NCBI RefSeq assembly: GCF_025148285.1
Contig: NZ_CP102268.1
Coordinates: 2,769,001-2,833,000 of the forward strand
Reading direction: 5' to 3'
DNA from: Marvinbryantia formatexigens DSM 14469
GTDB taxonomy: Bacteria > Bacillota > Clostridia > Lachnospirales > Lachnospiraceae
Length of the DNA stretch: 64,000 bases
The position numbers and the translations under genes are program-made. The notes under the pieces were generated by a model. The model searched no databases. It had not been told where the DNA came from and saw nothing but the letters and a program-made list of their open reading frames with translations. Shown piece after piece: positions 16,997 through 24,983 of this stretch (within the stretch, counting starts at the first letter, position 1; every line of letters starts with the position of its first letter).

Positions 16997-18481
16997 GTGA
17001 AGAGAGCAAGTGGAATTTTACTGCCGGTGAGCAGTATCCCGTCCCCCTACGGGATTGGAATGTTTTCGAAAAGTGCCTATGATTTTATTGATTTTCTTGT
17101 GGAGGCGGGGCAGACCTACTGGCAGATCCTGCCGCTGGGACCGACCAGCTACGGGGATTCCCCCTACCAGTCGTTTTCCACGTTTGCGGGAAATCCTTAT
17201 TTTATCGATCTGGAGGCGCTGATTGAGGAGGGAGTTCTTACAAAAGCGGAATGCAGAAAGGCGGACTGCGGGCAGGAGCCGGGCTATGTCGATTACGGTC
17301 AGCTCTACGACAAACGTCTCGCGCTGCTGAGAAAGGCGTATGAGCGCAGTGAGATCGGCAAGGACGCGGATTTCCTGAAATTTGTGGATGAAAATCAATC
17401 ATGGCTGAAAGACTATGCATTATTCATGGCAGTGAAAAAGTGCTTTGACGGTGCTTCCTGGCTGGAATGGGCGGAGGATATCCGTCTGCGCTGGGGAAAT
17501 GCTCTGGACTATTATTACAGGGAATATGCGGAAGAGATCGAATTTTATGAGTATCTTCAGTATAAATTCATGCAGCACTGGAAAAAACTGAAAAAATACG
17601 CCAACGAGCAGGGCATCCGCATCATCGGGGATATTCCGATCTATGTGGCGCTGGACAGCGCTGATGTGTGGGCGCATCCGGGACTGTTTCAGATGGATGA
17701 GACCGGCAAGCCGAAGGCAGTGGCAGGCTGTCCGCCCGATGCATTCTCCGAGACGGGACAGCTCTGGGGCAATCCGCTGTACCGCTGGGATGTACACAAA
17801 AACCAGGAATATGACTGGTGGACGCGCCGCATGAAGCACTGCTATGAGCTTTATGACGTAGTGCGCATCGATCATTTCAGAGGCTTTGACGAATACTTTT
17901 CCATCCCATACGGCGACAAGGACGCCACCGGCGGCAAGTGGGAGAAGGGACCGGGCATGGATCTGTTCCGCACGCTGGAGAGGAAGCTGGGCAAAAAGGA
18001 CGTCATTGCGGAGGACCTTGGGCTCATGACGGATTCCGTGCGTAAGCTGGTGAAGGACAGCGGCTATCCAAATATGAAGGTGCTCGGCTTCGCGTTTGAT
18101 GCCGACGGGCTCAGCGATCATCTGCCCCACAACTACGACAAAAACTGTGTGGTATACACCGGTACGCACGACAATGAGACGCTGATGCAGTGGTACGACG
18201 GCCTGAAGGGCAAGGAGCTTGCCTTTGTGCAGGATTACATGAACAATAAACGCACGCCGCGCGAGGAGGTCCGCTGGGATTTCATCCGCCTTGCGATGCT
18301 GAGCGTTGCAGATACCTGTATCATCCCGATGCAGGATTATCTGGGGCTGGGAAAAGAAGCGCGCATGAATTTTCCGTCCACGCTGGGGGAAAACTGGAAG
18401 TGGCGTCTGAAAAAGGGCGATATCACAAAAGCGCTGACAAAGGAAATTTATCACATAACAAAACTGAGCTGCAGGTTATGA
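16997..18481 (+). CDS. malQ: 4-alpha-glucanotransferase (amylomaltase, GH77)
   Basis: A 494-residue cytoplasmic disproportionating enzyme of the usual bacterial length. It transfers glucan segments between maltodextrins. GH77 marks: RASGILLPVSSIPSPYGIG at the start, RIDHFRGFDEYF with the nucleophile Asp, VIAEDLG with the acid/base Glu, and YTGTHDNET. The start is a GTG preceded by AAAGAGAGAAG, a weak ribosome site. No other maltose genes are adjacent, so it probably serves glycogen or general maltodextrin metabolism. Confidence 0.93.
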   Translation: MKRASGILLPVSSIPSPYGIGMFSKSAYDFIDFLVEAGQTYWQILPLGPTSYGDSPYQSFSTFAGNPYFIDLEALIEEGVLTKAECRKADCGQEPGYVDYGQLYDKRLALLRKAYERSEIGKDADFLKFVDENQSWLKDYALFMAVKKCFDGASWLEWAEDIRLRWGNALDYYYREYAEEIEFYEYLQYKFMQHWKKLKKYANEQGIRIIGDIPIYVALDSADVWAHPGLFQMDETGKPKAVAGCPPDAFSETGQLWGNPLYRWDVHKNQEYDWWTRRMKHCYELYDVVRIDHFRGFDEYFSIPYGDKDATGGKWEKGPGMDLFRTLERKLGKKDVIAEDLGLMTDSVRKLVKDSGYPNMKVLGFAFDADGLSDHLPHNYDKNCVVYTGTHDNETLMQWYDGLKGKELAFVQDYMNNKRTPREEVRWDFIRLAMLSVADTCIIPMQDYLGLGKEARMNFPSTLGENWKWRLKKGDITKALTKEIYHITKLSCRL

Positions 18482-18594
18482 TGCCGGCGATACTCGTCTG
18501 GCACCGACCGGAGCAAAACGCAGACGCGCAGCACGGAATACTTTGCAGGCATTATTGTTTTGCAGGCGGCAGCAGAAGGGAATAAAGACGGAAA

Positions 18595-19458
18595 ATGGGA
18601 ATTATCGAGGCAAAAAAGCTTTCGCATGATTATCAGAAAATCGGGGAGGATGGCAGTGTGGAATCCGTCTACCGGGCGGTGGACGGCGTAGACCTGGATG
18701 TGGCTCCGGGGCAGTTTATTGCCATCTTAGGGCATAACGGCTCCGGAAAATCCACTCTGGCAAAGCATTTAAACGCTATCCTTCTGCCGAGCGAGGGCAC
18801 GGTTTACGTGGATGGCATGGATACGAAGGATATGGACAAGCTGGAAGAAATCCGTCAGACGGCGGGCATGGTATTCCAGAATCCGGACAACCAGATCATT
18901 GGCACCGTGGTGGACGAGGACGTTGCCTTCGGACCGGAAAACATGGGAGTTCCCACGGAGGAAATCGTAAAGCGTGTGGAAAACAGTCTGAAAACGGTCG
19001 GCATGTGGGAGTACCGCAGCCATTCGCCGAACCGTCTCTCCGGCGGACAGAAGCAGCGCGTGGCGATCGCCGGCGTGGTGGCGATGGAGCCGAAATGCAT
19101 CGTGCTGGACGAACCGACCGCCATGCTTGACCCGGTCGGGCGCAAAGAGGTCATCCGGGCGGCGCAGAAGCTTAACCGGGAAAAGGGTATCACCATCATT
19201 CTGATTACCCACTATATGGAAGAGGTGGTCGAGGCGGATCGCGTAATCGTGATGGACCAGGGAAAGATTCTGATGCAGGGCACGCCGCGCGAGGTATTTT
19301 CCAGAGTGGAGGAGCTGAAAGAGCACCGGCTGGATGTGCCGCAGGTGACTATGCTTGCGCATGAGCTGCGAAAGGACGGTCTGGACCTTCCGGAGGGAAT
19401 TCTGACTATCCGGGAATTCGCGGACGTACTGGGAAAGGCGGGGCAGGAATGTCAATAA
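18595..19458 (+). CDS. ecfA1: energy-coupling factor transporter ATPase 1
   Basis: A 287-residue ATPase of the shared vitamin-uptake (ECF, group II) module. Walker A is [12 protein letters not shown], the Q-loop region is [13 protein letters not shown], the signature is [13 protein letters not shown] and Walker B is [12 protein letters not shown]. It pairs with EcfA2 and EcfT to power several substrate-binding S components encoded elsewhere. It overlaps ecfA2 by 10 bp. The start follows GAAGGGAATAAAGAC, a weak site. Confidence 0.93.
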   Translation: MGIIEAKKLSHDYQKIGEDGSVESVYRAVDGVDLDVAPGQFIAILGHNGSGKSTLAKHLNAILLPSEGTVYVDGMDTKDMDKLEEIRQTAGMVFQNPDNQIIGTVVDEDVAFGPENMGVPTEEIVKRVENSLKTVGMWEYRSHSPNRLSGGQKQRVAIAGVVAMEPKCIVLDEPTAMLDPVGRKEVIRAAQKLNREKGITIILITHYMEEVVEADRVIVMDQGKILMQGTPREVFSRVEELKEHRLDVPQVTMLAHELRKDGLDLPEGILTIREFADVLGKAGQECQ

Positions 19459-20306
19459 AGATAGAGCACTTAAATTATATATACAGCCAGGGAACCGCCT
19501 ACGAAAAACAGGCGCTCACCGACATCAACCTGGAGCTGCCCGCCGGGCAGTTTGCTGGTATCATCGGGCATACCGGCTCCGGGAAATCGACGCTGATCCA
19601 GCATCTGAACGGGCTGGTGCGGGCGACGAGCGGCACGATATACTACAACGGCGAAAATATTTATGCAGAGGGCTACTCCATGAAGACGCTGCGCAGCAAG
19701 GTCGGACTGGTGTTCCAGTATCCGGAATATCAGCTCTTTGAGGTGGACGTATTTACCGACGTGTGTTTTGGGCCAAAGAACCTCGGTCTGCCAAAGGACG
19801 AGGTGGAGGCGCGCGCTTATGAGGCGCTGCGGCAGGTGGGTCTGAAAGAAAAATATTACAAAAAATCGCCCTTTGAGCTGTCGGGCGGACAGAAGCGGCG
19901 CGCGGCGATTGCCGGAATCCTGGCAATGCAGCCGGAGGTGCTGATTCTCGATGAGCCCACGGCGGGACTGGACCCGCGCGGGCGGGACAACATCCTCGAC
20001 CAGATTGCGCTGCTGCATGAGGAGCGTAAAATTACAGTCATACTCGTTTCACACAGTATGGAGGATATTGCGAAATATGTGGAGCGCATCATCGTTATGC
20101 AAAAAGGGCATGTGCGCTTCGACGATAAGCCGCGGCAGGTGTTTGAGCATTATAAGGAGCTGGAGCAGATAGGTCTGGCGGCGCCGCAGGTAACGTACCT
20201 GATGCAGGAGCTGAAGGCGCGCGGGATGCAGGTGGACACCGGCGCAATGACGATTGAGGAAGCGCGCGCGTCTATTCTGGCGTGCATGGGGCAGGTGAAG
20301 CAATGA
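19449..20306 (+). CDS. ecfA2: energy-coupling factor transporter ATPase 2
   Basis: A 285-residue partner of EcfA1. Walker A is [12 protein letters not shown], the Q-loop region is [11 protein letters not shown], the signature is [13 protein letters not shown] and Walker B is [13 protein letters not shown]. The [10 protein letters not shown] form distinguishes the EcfA2 (A') type from EcfA1. It overlaps ecfT by 4 bp (ATGA). Confidence 0.93.
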   Translation: MSIKIEHLNYIYSQGTAYEKQALTDINLELPAGQFAGIIGHTGSGKSTLIQHLNGLVRATSGTIYYNGENIYAEGYSMKTLRSKVGLVFQYPEYQLFEVDVFTDVCFGPKNLGLPKDEVEARAYEALRQVGLKEKYYKKSPFELSGGQKRRAAIAGILAMQPEVLILDEPTAGLDPRGRDNILDQIALLHEERKITVILVSHSMEDIAKYVERIIVMQKGHVRFDDKPRQVFEHYKELEQIGLAAPQVTYLMQELKARGMQVDTGAMTIEEARASILACMGQVKQ

Positions 20307-21109
20307 TAAGAGATATTACAATCGGACAATATTATCCGGCGGATTCGGTCATCCACCGCCTGGACCCGCGCACAAAGCTGGTGGGCACGCTGGTATTTAT
20401 TTTTTCCCTGTTTCTGTTCCGCTCCTTTGCGGCGTATGTGGTGGCGACCATCTGTCTGGCGTGTGTGATAAAGGCGTCGAAGGTGCCCTTTAAGTTCATG
20501 GTGAAGGGCCTGAAGGCGATTATGATTCTGCTGATGATCACGGTGGTATTCAACATGATCCTGACGCCGGGCGAGCCGCTCATCCGCATCTGGAAGCTGA
20601 CCATCACGCGGGAGGGCGTACAGCAGGCGGTCTTTATGGCGATTCGTCTGACGTATCTTATCATCGGCTCCTCGGTGATGACGCTCACCACCACGCCGAA
20701 CCAGCTCACGGACGGCATGGAAAAGGGGCTGCGTCCCTTAAATAAGCTGCATGTTCCGGTGCATGAGGTGGCGATGATGATGTCGATCGCGCTGCGTTTT
20801 ATCCCGATCCTTCTGGAGGAGACGGATAAGATTATGAAGGCGCAGATGGCGAGAGGCGCAGATTTTGAGAGCGGCGGTCTTATCCAGAAGGCGAAAAGCA
20901 TGGTGCCGCTGCTGGTGCCGCTGTTTATCTCGGCGTTCCGCCGTGCCAACGACCTGGCGATGGCGATGGAGGCGCGCGGCTATCACGGCGGGGATGGGCG
21001 CACAAAAATGAAGCCGCTGAAATACCAGAAGCGCGACCGCATAGCTTATCTGGCGATGGTGCTGTATCTTCTGGCAATGTACGCGGCAAAGAGAATCGCA
21101 GGGTTTTAG
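20303..21109 (+). CDS. ecfT: energy-coupling factor transporter transmembrane protein
   Basis: A 268-residue membrane scaffold. It starts with the family block SVIHRLDPRTKLVGTL, has four or five hydrophobic segments, and carries two Ala-Arg-Gly coupling motifs (QMARGADF and AMEARGYHG). These motifs dock on the two ATPases. The start at 20303 overlaps the ecfA2 stop (ATGA). An in-frame ATG at 20282 lies inside ecfA2 and is less likely. Confidence 0.93.
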   Translation: MIRDITIGQYYPADSVIHRLDPRTKLVGTLVFIFSLFLFRSFAAYVVATICLACVIKASKVPFKFMVKGLKAIMILLMITVVFNMILTPGEPLIRIWKLTITREGVQQAVFMAIRLTYLIIGSSVMTLTTTPNQLTDGMEKGLRPLNKLHVPVHEVAMMMSIALRFIPILLEETDKIMKAQMARGADFESGGLIQKAKSMVPLLVPLFISAFRRANDLAMAMEARGYHGGDGRTKMKPLKYQKRDRIAYLAMVLYLLAMYAAKRIAGF

Positions 21110-21112
21110 GGC

Positions 21113-21850
21113 ATGAAAAGGGTAAAACTGATTGTTGCGTACGACGGCACCAATTACAGCGGCTGGCAGATTCAGCCAAACGCCGTCACGATAGAGAGTA
21201 TGCTGAATCTGCACCTGTCAGAGCTCCTTGGCGAGCCCATCCGGGTAATTGGGGCGAGCCGGACGGACGCAGGGGTCCATGCGCTCGGAAACGTGGCGGT
21301 GTTTGATACATCGGCGAGGATGCCGGCGGAGAAGATTTCCTACGCGATGAATACAAGACTGCCGCAGGACATCCGCATCCAGGATTCCTGCGAGGTGGCG
21401 GCTGATTTCCATCCGCGCTTTTGCAAAACCATCAAAACCTACGAGTACCGCATCTTAAACCGCCGTTTCCCCGACCCGACCAGGCGGCTGTATTCGCTGT
21501 TTTACTACTATCCGCTGGACGTGGAAAACATGCGCCGGGCGCTCGCATATCTGGTGGGAGAGCACGATTTTAAGAGCCTGTGCACCCATAAAGAAGAGGT
21601 GGAAAACACGGTACGCACCATTTATGAGGCGGATATCCAGAAGGATGGCGACATGATTTCCATCCGCATCAGCGGGAATGGCTTTCTGTACAACATGGTG
21701 CGCATCATCGTGGGAACCCTCCTGCGCGTCGGCAGCGGCTACTACCCGCCCGAATACATGCAGGAGCTGCTGGCAGCCAAAAACCGCCAGGCGGCAGGCG
21801 AAACAGCGCCGCCCCAGGGGCTGACGCTGCTCGAAATCAGGTATTTGTAG
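21113..21850 (+). CDS. truA: tRNA pseudouridine(38-40) synthase
   Basis: A 245-residue TruA. It has the opening YDGTNYSGWQIQPN, the catalytic Asp motif GASRTDAGVHALG and the C-terminal GNGFLYNMVRIIVGTLL. It modifies the anticodon stem-loop of several tRNAs. It sits 3 bp after ecfT, the common ecfA-ecfA-ecfT-truA order in Firmicutes. In many relatives this block follows rplQ, but here rplQ is 37 kb away. Confidence 0.95.
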   Translation: MKRVKLIVAYDGTNYSGWQIQPNAVTIESMLNLHLSELLGEPIRVIGASRTDAGVHALGNVAVFDTSARMPAEKISYAMNTRLPQDIRIQDSCEVAADFHPRFCKTIKTYEYRILNRRFPDPTRRLYSLFYYYPLDVENMRRALAYLVGEHDFKSLCTHKEEVENTVRTIYEADIQKDGDMISIRISGNGFLYNMVRIIVGTLLRVGSGYYPPEYMQELLAAKNRQAAGETAPPQGLTLLEIRYL

Positions 21851-21859
21851 TGCAATTTG

Positions 21860-22147
21860 AAAGGCATGGGAAATTACTGCAAGGGCATGGAAAGCTGCGT
21901 GAATGAATTTTGGCGAAATCCGGTGCCATATTTCCAGCGTAAGACGATAGGCAGATTTTTGAAAGCTTTGCGAGCATAGCGACAGCAATTTTGTCCGACC
22001 GGTTTTTATGGAGGCAAAATTGCTGTCAATCAGCGGCGCAGCAAAGCTCAAAAATCAACGTGTCTGCGCTGGAACATATGGCAGCCGGATTTCACTCAGA
22101 ATCCCTGCGCAGCTTTCCGTGCACCTTTCATAATTTCCCGTGCCTTT
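21860..22147. repeat. 288-bp imperfect palindrome (repeat element copy A)
   Basis: The intergenic stretch between truA and the convergent XRE gene folds on itself almost end to end. AAAGGCATGGGAAATTA at the left pairs with TAATTTCCCGTGCCTTT at the right. The centre (21943-22067) is a 125-bp core that occurs again, inverted, at 37651-37775. The core's inner stem is GACAGCAATTTTG (21980-21992) with CAAAATTGCTGTC. The right arm runs into TTTTTT, so it may also end truA transcripts. No protein is encoded. Confidence 0.85.
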
Positions 22148-22168
22148 TTTCTGTGCTGCGTGACGCAG

Positions 22169-22507
22169 CTAATGTATCCCTTTCTCCGACAACTGAAAAT
22201 CTGCAAATGCGATGATGGTTTCCTGGATTCCGGGGTCGAGCAGACCAAAATTCTGAAAAAACCATTCGGCGGCATGTTTTCTGTGCCGGGGCGTTTCCGC
22301 ATAATCAGAGCGTATCAGATATTCCACGGGGACGCCGTAGAAATCGGCGATAAGCAGAAGCGTTTCAAAAGACGGGATACGTTTATCATTCTCATAATTG
22401 GAATAAGCCGCGCGCTCAATGTGGAGCAGGGCGCTGACCTCTGCCTGTGTCAGATGCCGCCTCTCCCGCAGGGCGCGCAGCTTTTTTCCCAGACTGTTGT
22501 TTTTCAT
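22169..22507 (-). CDS. XRE-family helix-turn-helix regulator
   Basis: A 112-residue DNA-binding protein. The Cro/CI-type helix-turn-helix spans about 8-63 (LGKKLRALRERRHLTQAEVSALL, then AYSNYENDKRIPSFETLL). A short C-terminal tail follows. GGGAGAAG precedes the start. The gene is downstream of and on the same strand as the CYTH-domain gene. Target unknown. Confidence 0.88.
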   Translation of the reverse strand: MKNNSLGKKLRALRERRHLTQAEVSALLHIERAAYSNYENDKRIPSFETLLLIADFYGVPVEYLIRSDYAETPRHRKHAAEWFFQNFGLLDPGIQETIIAFADFQLSEKGIH

Positions 22508-22578
22508 AACTACTTCTCCCTTTCCCGCAGACCAGACCGGTATCCGTAAGCAGACTGCCGCCTGGTTTTCCGGGATGC

Positions 22579-23028
22579 TTATAGTTTTACGGTGCTCAGA
22601 TAGCTGTTGTGATATCTTCCGTCAAAGGTCACGTCCTCGCCGAACCATGCCGGCGGCACAAAGGCATTTGCCTGCTCCTCGCTGGGAAATTCCACCTCGG
22701 CAAGCATAAGCGGGGCAAACGGAGCGTCGAAAATATCAAGCTCAATCTTCAGACCGTTTTCAATCGGGATAACATAGCGCTTTTTGGAGATAAAGTTTCC
22801 GTCAGTCTTTTCCTTTAAATGCAGATAGGCGGTCTCGTTCAGCGGCAGGTTATATTCCTCGCGGCTCATCATGCCGCTGCCCTTCCAGGTGAAGATATAA
22901 TCATTATCCTGCCTGCGGATGCGCATGACCGGTTCTGTGCACAGATAACCCTGCTCGATGATATGACAGGGATACGTATCCAGATTCTGCGGCAGCTCCT
23001 TTATCAGAAACTTTCTTTCGATTTCCAT
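22579..23028 (-). CDS. CYTH-domain (triphosphate tunnel) protein
   Basis: A 149-residue CYTH protein. It begins with the diagnostic MEIERKFLI (ExExK metal-binding motif). Basic and acidic strands follow (MRIRRQDNDYIFTWKG, KLKIE-like GLKIELDIFD, LAEVEFPSEEQA), which line the tunnel that binds triphosphate and metal. Relatives hydrolyse inorganic triphosphate or act as adenylate cyclases or thiamine triphosphatases. Its job here is unresolved, with triphosphatase most likely. AAGGAGGATTTT precedes the ATG at 23028. Longer in-frame starts would add 59 residues not seen in the family. Confidence 0.88.
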   Translation of the reverse strand: MEIERKFLIKELPQNLDTYPCHIIEQGYLCTEPVMRIRRQDNDYIFTWKGSGMMSREEYNLPLNETAYLHLKEKTDGNFISKKRYVIPIENGLKIELDIFDAPFAPLMLAEVEFPSEEQANAFVPPAWFGEDVTFDGRYHNSYLSTVKL

Positions 23029-23135
23029 AAAATCCTCCTTTGTAATATGATGCCTGCGAAGCACAAAGCCTTTTATCCGCTTATAAGCGGGCTCATACGG
23101 GCTGAGAGTTTTTGCCTCTGGCATCATACTATATC

Positions 23136-23164
23136 TTGACGGCGAACAACAGATGCTATACAAT
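23136..23164 (+). promoter_or_regulatory. promoter of the DJ-1/PfpI gene
   Basis: TTGACG (23136-23141), a 17-bp spacer and TACAAT (23159-23164), 62 bp before the start codon. Confidence 0.8.
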
Positions 23165-23225
23165 ATCTTTGAAATAATTTTAGCAAAGTCAAAAAATAGT
23201 GTCAAGGTGAAAGGGGCGACCGATT

Positions 23226-23777
23226 ATGACTAAAGTATATGTGTTTCTTGCGGACGGATTTGAGGAAATAGAGGGACTGACAGTGGTGGATGTGCTGCGC
23301 CGCGCGGGAGCGGAGGTGACGACCGTTTCTATCAGTGACACAAAAAATATATGCGGCTCCCACGCGATAAAGCTGGAGGCGGATGCGCTGTTTGCGGAGA
23401 CGGATTTTTCGGATGCGGCGATCCTGGTGCTGCCGGGCGGGATGCCGGGCACAAAGTATCTCGGCGCGCATAAGGGGCTGACGGAGCTGCTCGTAAAAAC
23501 AAATGAGGCGGGCGGCGGCATTGCGGCAATCTGCGCGGCGCCCAGCGTGCTGGGGGACCTGGGAATCCTGAAGGGAAAAAAGGCGGTCTGCTATCCGGGC
23601 TTTGAGGAGCGCCTCACCGGAGCGGATGTACAGACCTGCAGCGTTGTCACGGACGGCAATGTGACGACCAGCCGCGGCATGGGAACGGCGATCGATTTCG
23701 CGCTGGAGCTGGTAAAACGGCTTTTCGGGGCGGAAAAAGCGGAGAATCTGGCAAAATCAATTATCTATTGCAGGTAA
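23226..23777 (+). CDS. DJ-1/PfpI (ThiJ/YajL-like) family protein
   Basis: A 183-residue class-I glutamine-amidotransferase-like protein. It has the opening VYVFLADGFEEIE with the conserved Glu, the block ILVLPGGMPGTKYL, and the nucleophile elbow AAICAAPSVLG (C103). Relatives are chaperones, deglycases or ThiJ-like proteins with no known role in thiamine synthesis. It is transcribed alone and is convergent with the broken AraC gene. Confidence 0.92.
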   Translation: MTKVYVFLADGFEEIEGLTVVDVLRRAGAEVTTVSISDTKNICGSHAIKLEADALFAETDFSDAAILVLPGGMPGTKYLGAHKGLTELLVKTNEAGGGIAAICAAPSVLGDLGILKGKKAVCYPGFEERLTGADVQTCSVVTDGNVTTSRGMGTAIDFALELVKRLFGAEKAENLAKSIIYCR

Positions 23778-23801
23778 GCTGAAAACGTATTCCCGGACAA
23801 T

Positions 23802-24754
23802 CTATGCTTCCCTTACGGGAGCGCTTCTTGCCGGAGCGTTTTTGAGCGCCTGCGAGATTCCCTTCACAGAGGAAGCATATTTTGCCGGGGACATACCCGT
23901 GGATTTTTTGAAGCATCTGGAAAAATACGGCAAAGAGCTGTAGGAGAGATAGTAAGCAATTTCCGTAAAATTCATGTTTCCATCGCGGATGATGTCCTTT
24001 GCCCGCTGTATTTTCAGCTCGCTGAAATATTCCATAGCTCCGCAGCCCTTTTCATTGTGAAAGAGGGTCTGCAAAGAAGAGCGGCTTAGGGAAAACTTTT
24101 CGCAGATGGTGGAAAGAGTCAGCCGTTCGCAGATATGGAACTGCATATACTGAAGGATTGGCTCAAGCCGCTTTTTCCTGTTAGGGGAAGCGTCTTCAAA
24201 AAAGCCGGGGTGCCGCACGGGCGGCGTTGTCTGTACGGAGGAATGGCTCTGTATTATGTCCAGAAGAAACAGCTCCAGATAAATCAAGATTTTCTGCTGG
24301 GAACCGAAGGGTGCGTCTTTCTTAAGTTCTTAAGCTTCACCTGTTCAATGGAAGGAATGTGCAGGGGAGTGGAAAGGCAGTCCTTCGCTGCGTTGATCAG
24401 GCAGGAGATGAGTGTGCGCTCCTCCATCGTCAGTGTATAATGTTTCTTTTGCAGAAATTCCATAGCGGGGGAAGAGGTTTCAAAAGAAACGGCGATCAGA
24501 TTCGGGGAAGAAGATCCCACGGATTGGATTGCATGAAATTCATTGGGCATGTGAAAAATCACATCCCCTTCATTTAAAAGGTGATGCTCCTCTGCGGATC
24601 TCACGAGGACGCTTCCCTTGTCTACGTATAAAAATTCCCAGAAATCATGGGATTCTCCGTGAAATACAAAATCCTTCATATATTCAAAATAATGAATCGT
24701 GATGATTGAATCAATCACGATCTGGCGCTCTAACGTTGTCTTAACATATGCCAT
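23802..24754 (-). pseudogene. AraC-family regulator broken by an 8-bp tandem duplication
   Basis: The first frame (24754 down to 24284) gives a cupin-type sensing domain with FYVDKGS-like strands (FLYVDKGSVLVRSAEEHHLL). The second frame (to 23802) gives the AraC double helix-turn-helix (LSTICEKFSLSRSSLQTLF and FTEIAYYLSYSSLPYFSRCFKK). The break is a perfect tandem duplication TTCTTAAG/TTCTTAAG at 24319-24334 (+ strand). Removing one copy restores a continuous frame of about 315 residues through KKDAPFGSQQKILIY. It is divergent from the glycosidase gene and so probably regulates that cluster. It could be an inactivated gene, an on/off slippage site or a sequencing artefact. Confidence 0.8.
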
Positions 24755-24822
24755 AGCGTATATTTTCCCCTCCGATTATAGTTGTTCCGTCGCAGCTTCT
24801 CAGCTATGTTGTCCAGATGATA

Positions 24823-24858
24823 CCACGGATCACTGCGCGCTTTGCGCTCCATCCGTGG
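24823..24858. other. strong hairpin in the araC-glycosidase divergent region
   Basis: CCACGGAT (24823-24830) pairs with ATCCGTGG (24851-24858), with an inner GCGC/GCGC stem. On the + strand it is followed by CATTATTTTATC. It could be a terminator-like attenuator or an operator. Confidence 0.5.
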
Positions 24859-24933
24859 CATTATTTTATCAAAAAATGGATGATAAGACAATAATAATGT
24901 ATAAAAATGCAACAAATATGCCAAAAAAGAAGA

Positions 24934-24939
24934 TATAAT
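24934..24939 (+). promoter_or_regulatory. candidate -10 box of the glycosidase operon
   Basis: TATAAT at 24934-24939, 45 bp before the glycosidase start. No -35 match lies at the right distance, which fits a promoter that depends on an AraC-type activator. Confidence 0.4.
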
Positions 24940-24983
24940 AAAAATAATAATTTTTTTCAGAATGTTTTGCTGGAAGTGTGCGT

